Below are positions 61,945 to 64,000 of a stretch of 64,000 nt of DNA, piece after piece. The stretch's first letter is position 1. Each line of letters begins with the position of its first letter. Under the pieces are notes generated by a model. It had not been told where the DNA came from. It did no database searches and was given only the letters and a program-made list of their open reading frames with translations. Source of the stretch: Panaeolus papilionaceus (Eukaryota; Basidiomycota; Agaricomycetes; Agaricales); the NCBI GenBank assembly GCA_015501605.1, contig JADNRZ010000007.1, positions 248,001-312,000 on the forward strand, in the 5' to 3' direction. The position numbers were made by a program, and so were the translations under genes.

Positions 61945-64000
61945 ATGCAGCCTTATCCTACCCTTCCTTGGACTCTATGGCTCGTGATAATACCACTCGT
62001 ATCTGCGTATGAACCCCCAGCAAGGTCAGTCTCCCTAATCGTCGCGTCCAGGGACTTGGCTAAATTACATCGTGATGTCATTAGATGGGGACAGGCTATC
62101 GTAACAATGCAGAAGTCGCTCTTCGTTTATGGCGGAAAAGTAGATCAATTAAACGAATTCTCGTACACTGCTGCCCCGAACGTGAACGATTTGCTCCATC
62201 TTCCACTGTCAAAACCTTTCCCAGTTGATTCACCGCCTTGGGAACTCGTAAACAGTAGTACAACACAGGGCCCACCAATATCATGGCACACACTATCAGC
62301 TTTCAACGCTACCCACGCCCTTTTGTTTGGAGGTCTCCCAGGACCTAACTCTCAAACAGTCCTACCAGACGCCCCAGATTCTGCCTCCTTGATCAACTTG
62401 AGTTCACCAACCAGCCCTCAATGGCAACCTCAACTATCTTCTTGGGCGGGCCAACCAAACAGACGCATCCGTCACTCCTCAGCCACAGCTCTTTCTGGCA
62501 ATGTGTATATCTTTGGAGGGGAAAAAGCTGATGGTTCACAAAACGCACTTGCCGAATATTTCATGTTCAACCCCAGGGTACCTTCATTTACTGCGGTTTC
62601 AGCGCCCCCGGAGAGCCCGCTCGATGTATATGGACACGCGACTGTTGTCTTGCCAGATGGTCGGATCATAATGTTGGGTGGATATAGCCAATCTGCCGGG
62701 GAATTAGTTCCATTATCCACCCTTCGAGTCCTGGACACGAAACAAAACCCCCCTACCTGGTCAAGTGTCACAACAGCGACTACCAATCTTCCTCAGCCAC
62801 GTCTCGCCTTTGCGTCGACGGTACTGCCAGGGAAACGCGTCTTAATCCACGGTGGCTCTGATTCTAATCTGCAAGTCAACATGGAAGATGGCTGGATTTT
62901 GGACACAAATTCCAACCCGATGCTTTGGTCAAGAGTTGACGGTCTTTCGCAAATTGGGGGACGTCGGGATCACTTTGCAGCTGCAGTCGGAAATCTTACT
63001 ATCTTCGGATTTGGTACGCATTCACGACGTAACTATATTATGTTGTTCTGATAATGCTTTTCATACAGGTTATGCTAATAATGGACCAGCACCTGCGGCG
63101 CTCCAAATCTTTGATTTCTCCACCAATTCTTATGTGGATACTTATACCCCGCCCTCTTCCGGCATTCCAGTAACACCTACTCTACCTACCGCATCCTCAC
63201 CAACAGCGACAGATCCTCCTGGCACCGATGGAGGAAGCCATGACCCAAGCGACCCTAACCCAGGCGGGCATAGTCGCGACAAAGCCAAGGCAAAGGCTGT
63301 AGCTGCCATAGTTCTTGGAACCGTTTTTGGTCTGGTAGCTCTCGTCGTTGTCGTTGGGAGCGTGGCTTATTATCGCCATCGACGACGTCAAGCAGAATTG
63401 GCTGAAAAGCGTCGCTTCTTTACATTGGATGGTGACGAGGACGACAACGAGAGTCAACATTTGGGCGGCGCCATTCCCGAAGTCGCTATGAACAACCCTA
63501 CTCCCGCCAATTCGCGCTTCATTAACGAACATGGGTTGTTAAGCAGCCTGGGAATCGCTGGGGCTTTTACAATGGCATCCAAGTTGAAGCGAACAAAGAC
63601 AACCTACGAGAGGCGCGACATGCTTGCTGATGAGGATTCCCAAAGTCTCGGTCATTGGTACCTCTATAACGAACGTGGAAAGGATGGAACAGCAGGTAGT
63701 TCGTGGTCCCTGAAGTCGATCTTCGGAGGGGATGGAAAGAAAAAGAGCCGGGACACAAGTTCAGTTTCTGGATATGATATGAAAAATATTCGGGGTGAAG
63801 GCTCTGATCCATTTGCCGACTCTGCTGCTATTGAAGCAAGAGCAGAGCAAACCGCCTTTATATCCGGAACCGGTCCAGGGGTCAGCTCTGGCTACCATGA
63901 CCCATTTGCAGACCCCATACCCGAGGTGGATCATGAGTCTATCAGATCCAAGCCATCTAGCGACAGTCACGCACCAATCTTTGGGACAATGGGCCCGACT
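61945..64000 (+). CDS. Kelch-repeat single-pass membrane protein, 3' end off window
   Basis: Cell-surface protein with an extracellular kelch propeller. The start at 61945 gives MQPYPTLPWTLWLVIIPLVS, a signal peptide. Kelch-type Gly-Gly strands: SLFVYGGK, HALLFGGLPG, NVYIFGGEKADG, IIMLGGYSQ and RVLIHGGSDSN, each with downstream W or hydrophobic spacing. A Ser/Thr/Pro stalk follows, then a transmembrane helix (AVAAIVLGTVFGLVALVVVV) and a basic stop (YYRHRRRQ). The cytosolic tail has two DPFAD repeats (AP-2-like DPF motifs) and continues past 64000. Introns: 62025-62084 (60 nt, no stop, in frame) and about 63013-63069. Similar receptors-like proteins are common in Agaricomycetes; the ligand is unknown. 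Confidence 0.85.

Overview
This is a gene-dense stretch of nuclear DNA from a filamentous basidiomycete, most likely a mushroom-forming Agaricomycete. The evidence is about 28 protein-coding genes on both strands, nearly all cut by many short introns (mostly about 50-70 nt, CTNAC-like branch sites). There is also a polyporopepsin-type secreted aspartic protease, an F-box/LRR-like orphan, a DUF4604 protein, URA5 and TATA plus CT-rich promoters of fungal style. I see no rRNA, tRNA, transposon, CRISPR array or prophage. All identifications come from reading translated exons by eye; exon junctions were placed by hand.

Layout. 1-9.1 kb: OLA1 (runs off the left edge, minus), a small cell-surface protein, an eIF4B-like RRM protein, a Rap1/Rsr1-type GTPase and the DEAD-box helicase DBP2. 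9.4-17.5 kb: an alpha/beta hydrolase, a DDT/WHIM-PHD chromatin protein, APC10 (minus, hidden in short exons), a UBX protein (minus) and a PITH protein. 17.5-26.2 kb: a MED25-like Mediator subunit and a Zn2Cys6 regulator (both minus), then a VTT membrane protein. 26.4-39.1 kb: SWI1-like ARID subunit, inositol polyphosphate 5-phosphatase, MED22, a membrane coiled-coil orphan (minus) and an F-box-like protein. 39.1-41.1 kb is gene-poor. 41.1-51.8 kb: an Ala/Pro-rich secreted protein, SPT2 (minus), a DUF4604 protein, a CPSF6-like RRM protein (minus) and a single-exon orphan. 51.8-64 kb: an orphan with a disrupted 5' part (minus), URA5, DBP5, a secreted aspartic protease (minus), a peroxisomal enoyl-CoA isomerase/hydratase (minus) and a kelch membrane protein running off the right edge.

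Themes. Transcription, chromatin and mRNA metabolism dominate: MED25, MED22, SWI1, SPT2, DDT/PHD, Zn2Cys6, DBP2, DBP5, CPSF6-like and eIF4B. No functional operon-like system is evident and I did not find a clearly new system. The most rewarding observations concern gene structure. The DBP2 gene has a 669-nt intron in the same RGL/D helicase motif as the autoregulatory intron of yeast DBP2, and it carries two perfect hairpins. There are four to five GC-AG introns, two of which decide functional elements (the APC10 IR tail and the Zn2Cys6 zinc cluster). A duplicated, dibasic-flanked motif sits in the protease propeptide, and a MED25 with both of its modules is present in a fungus.
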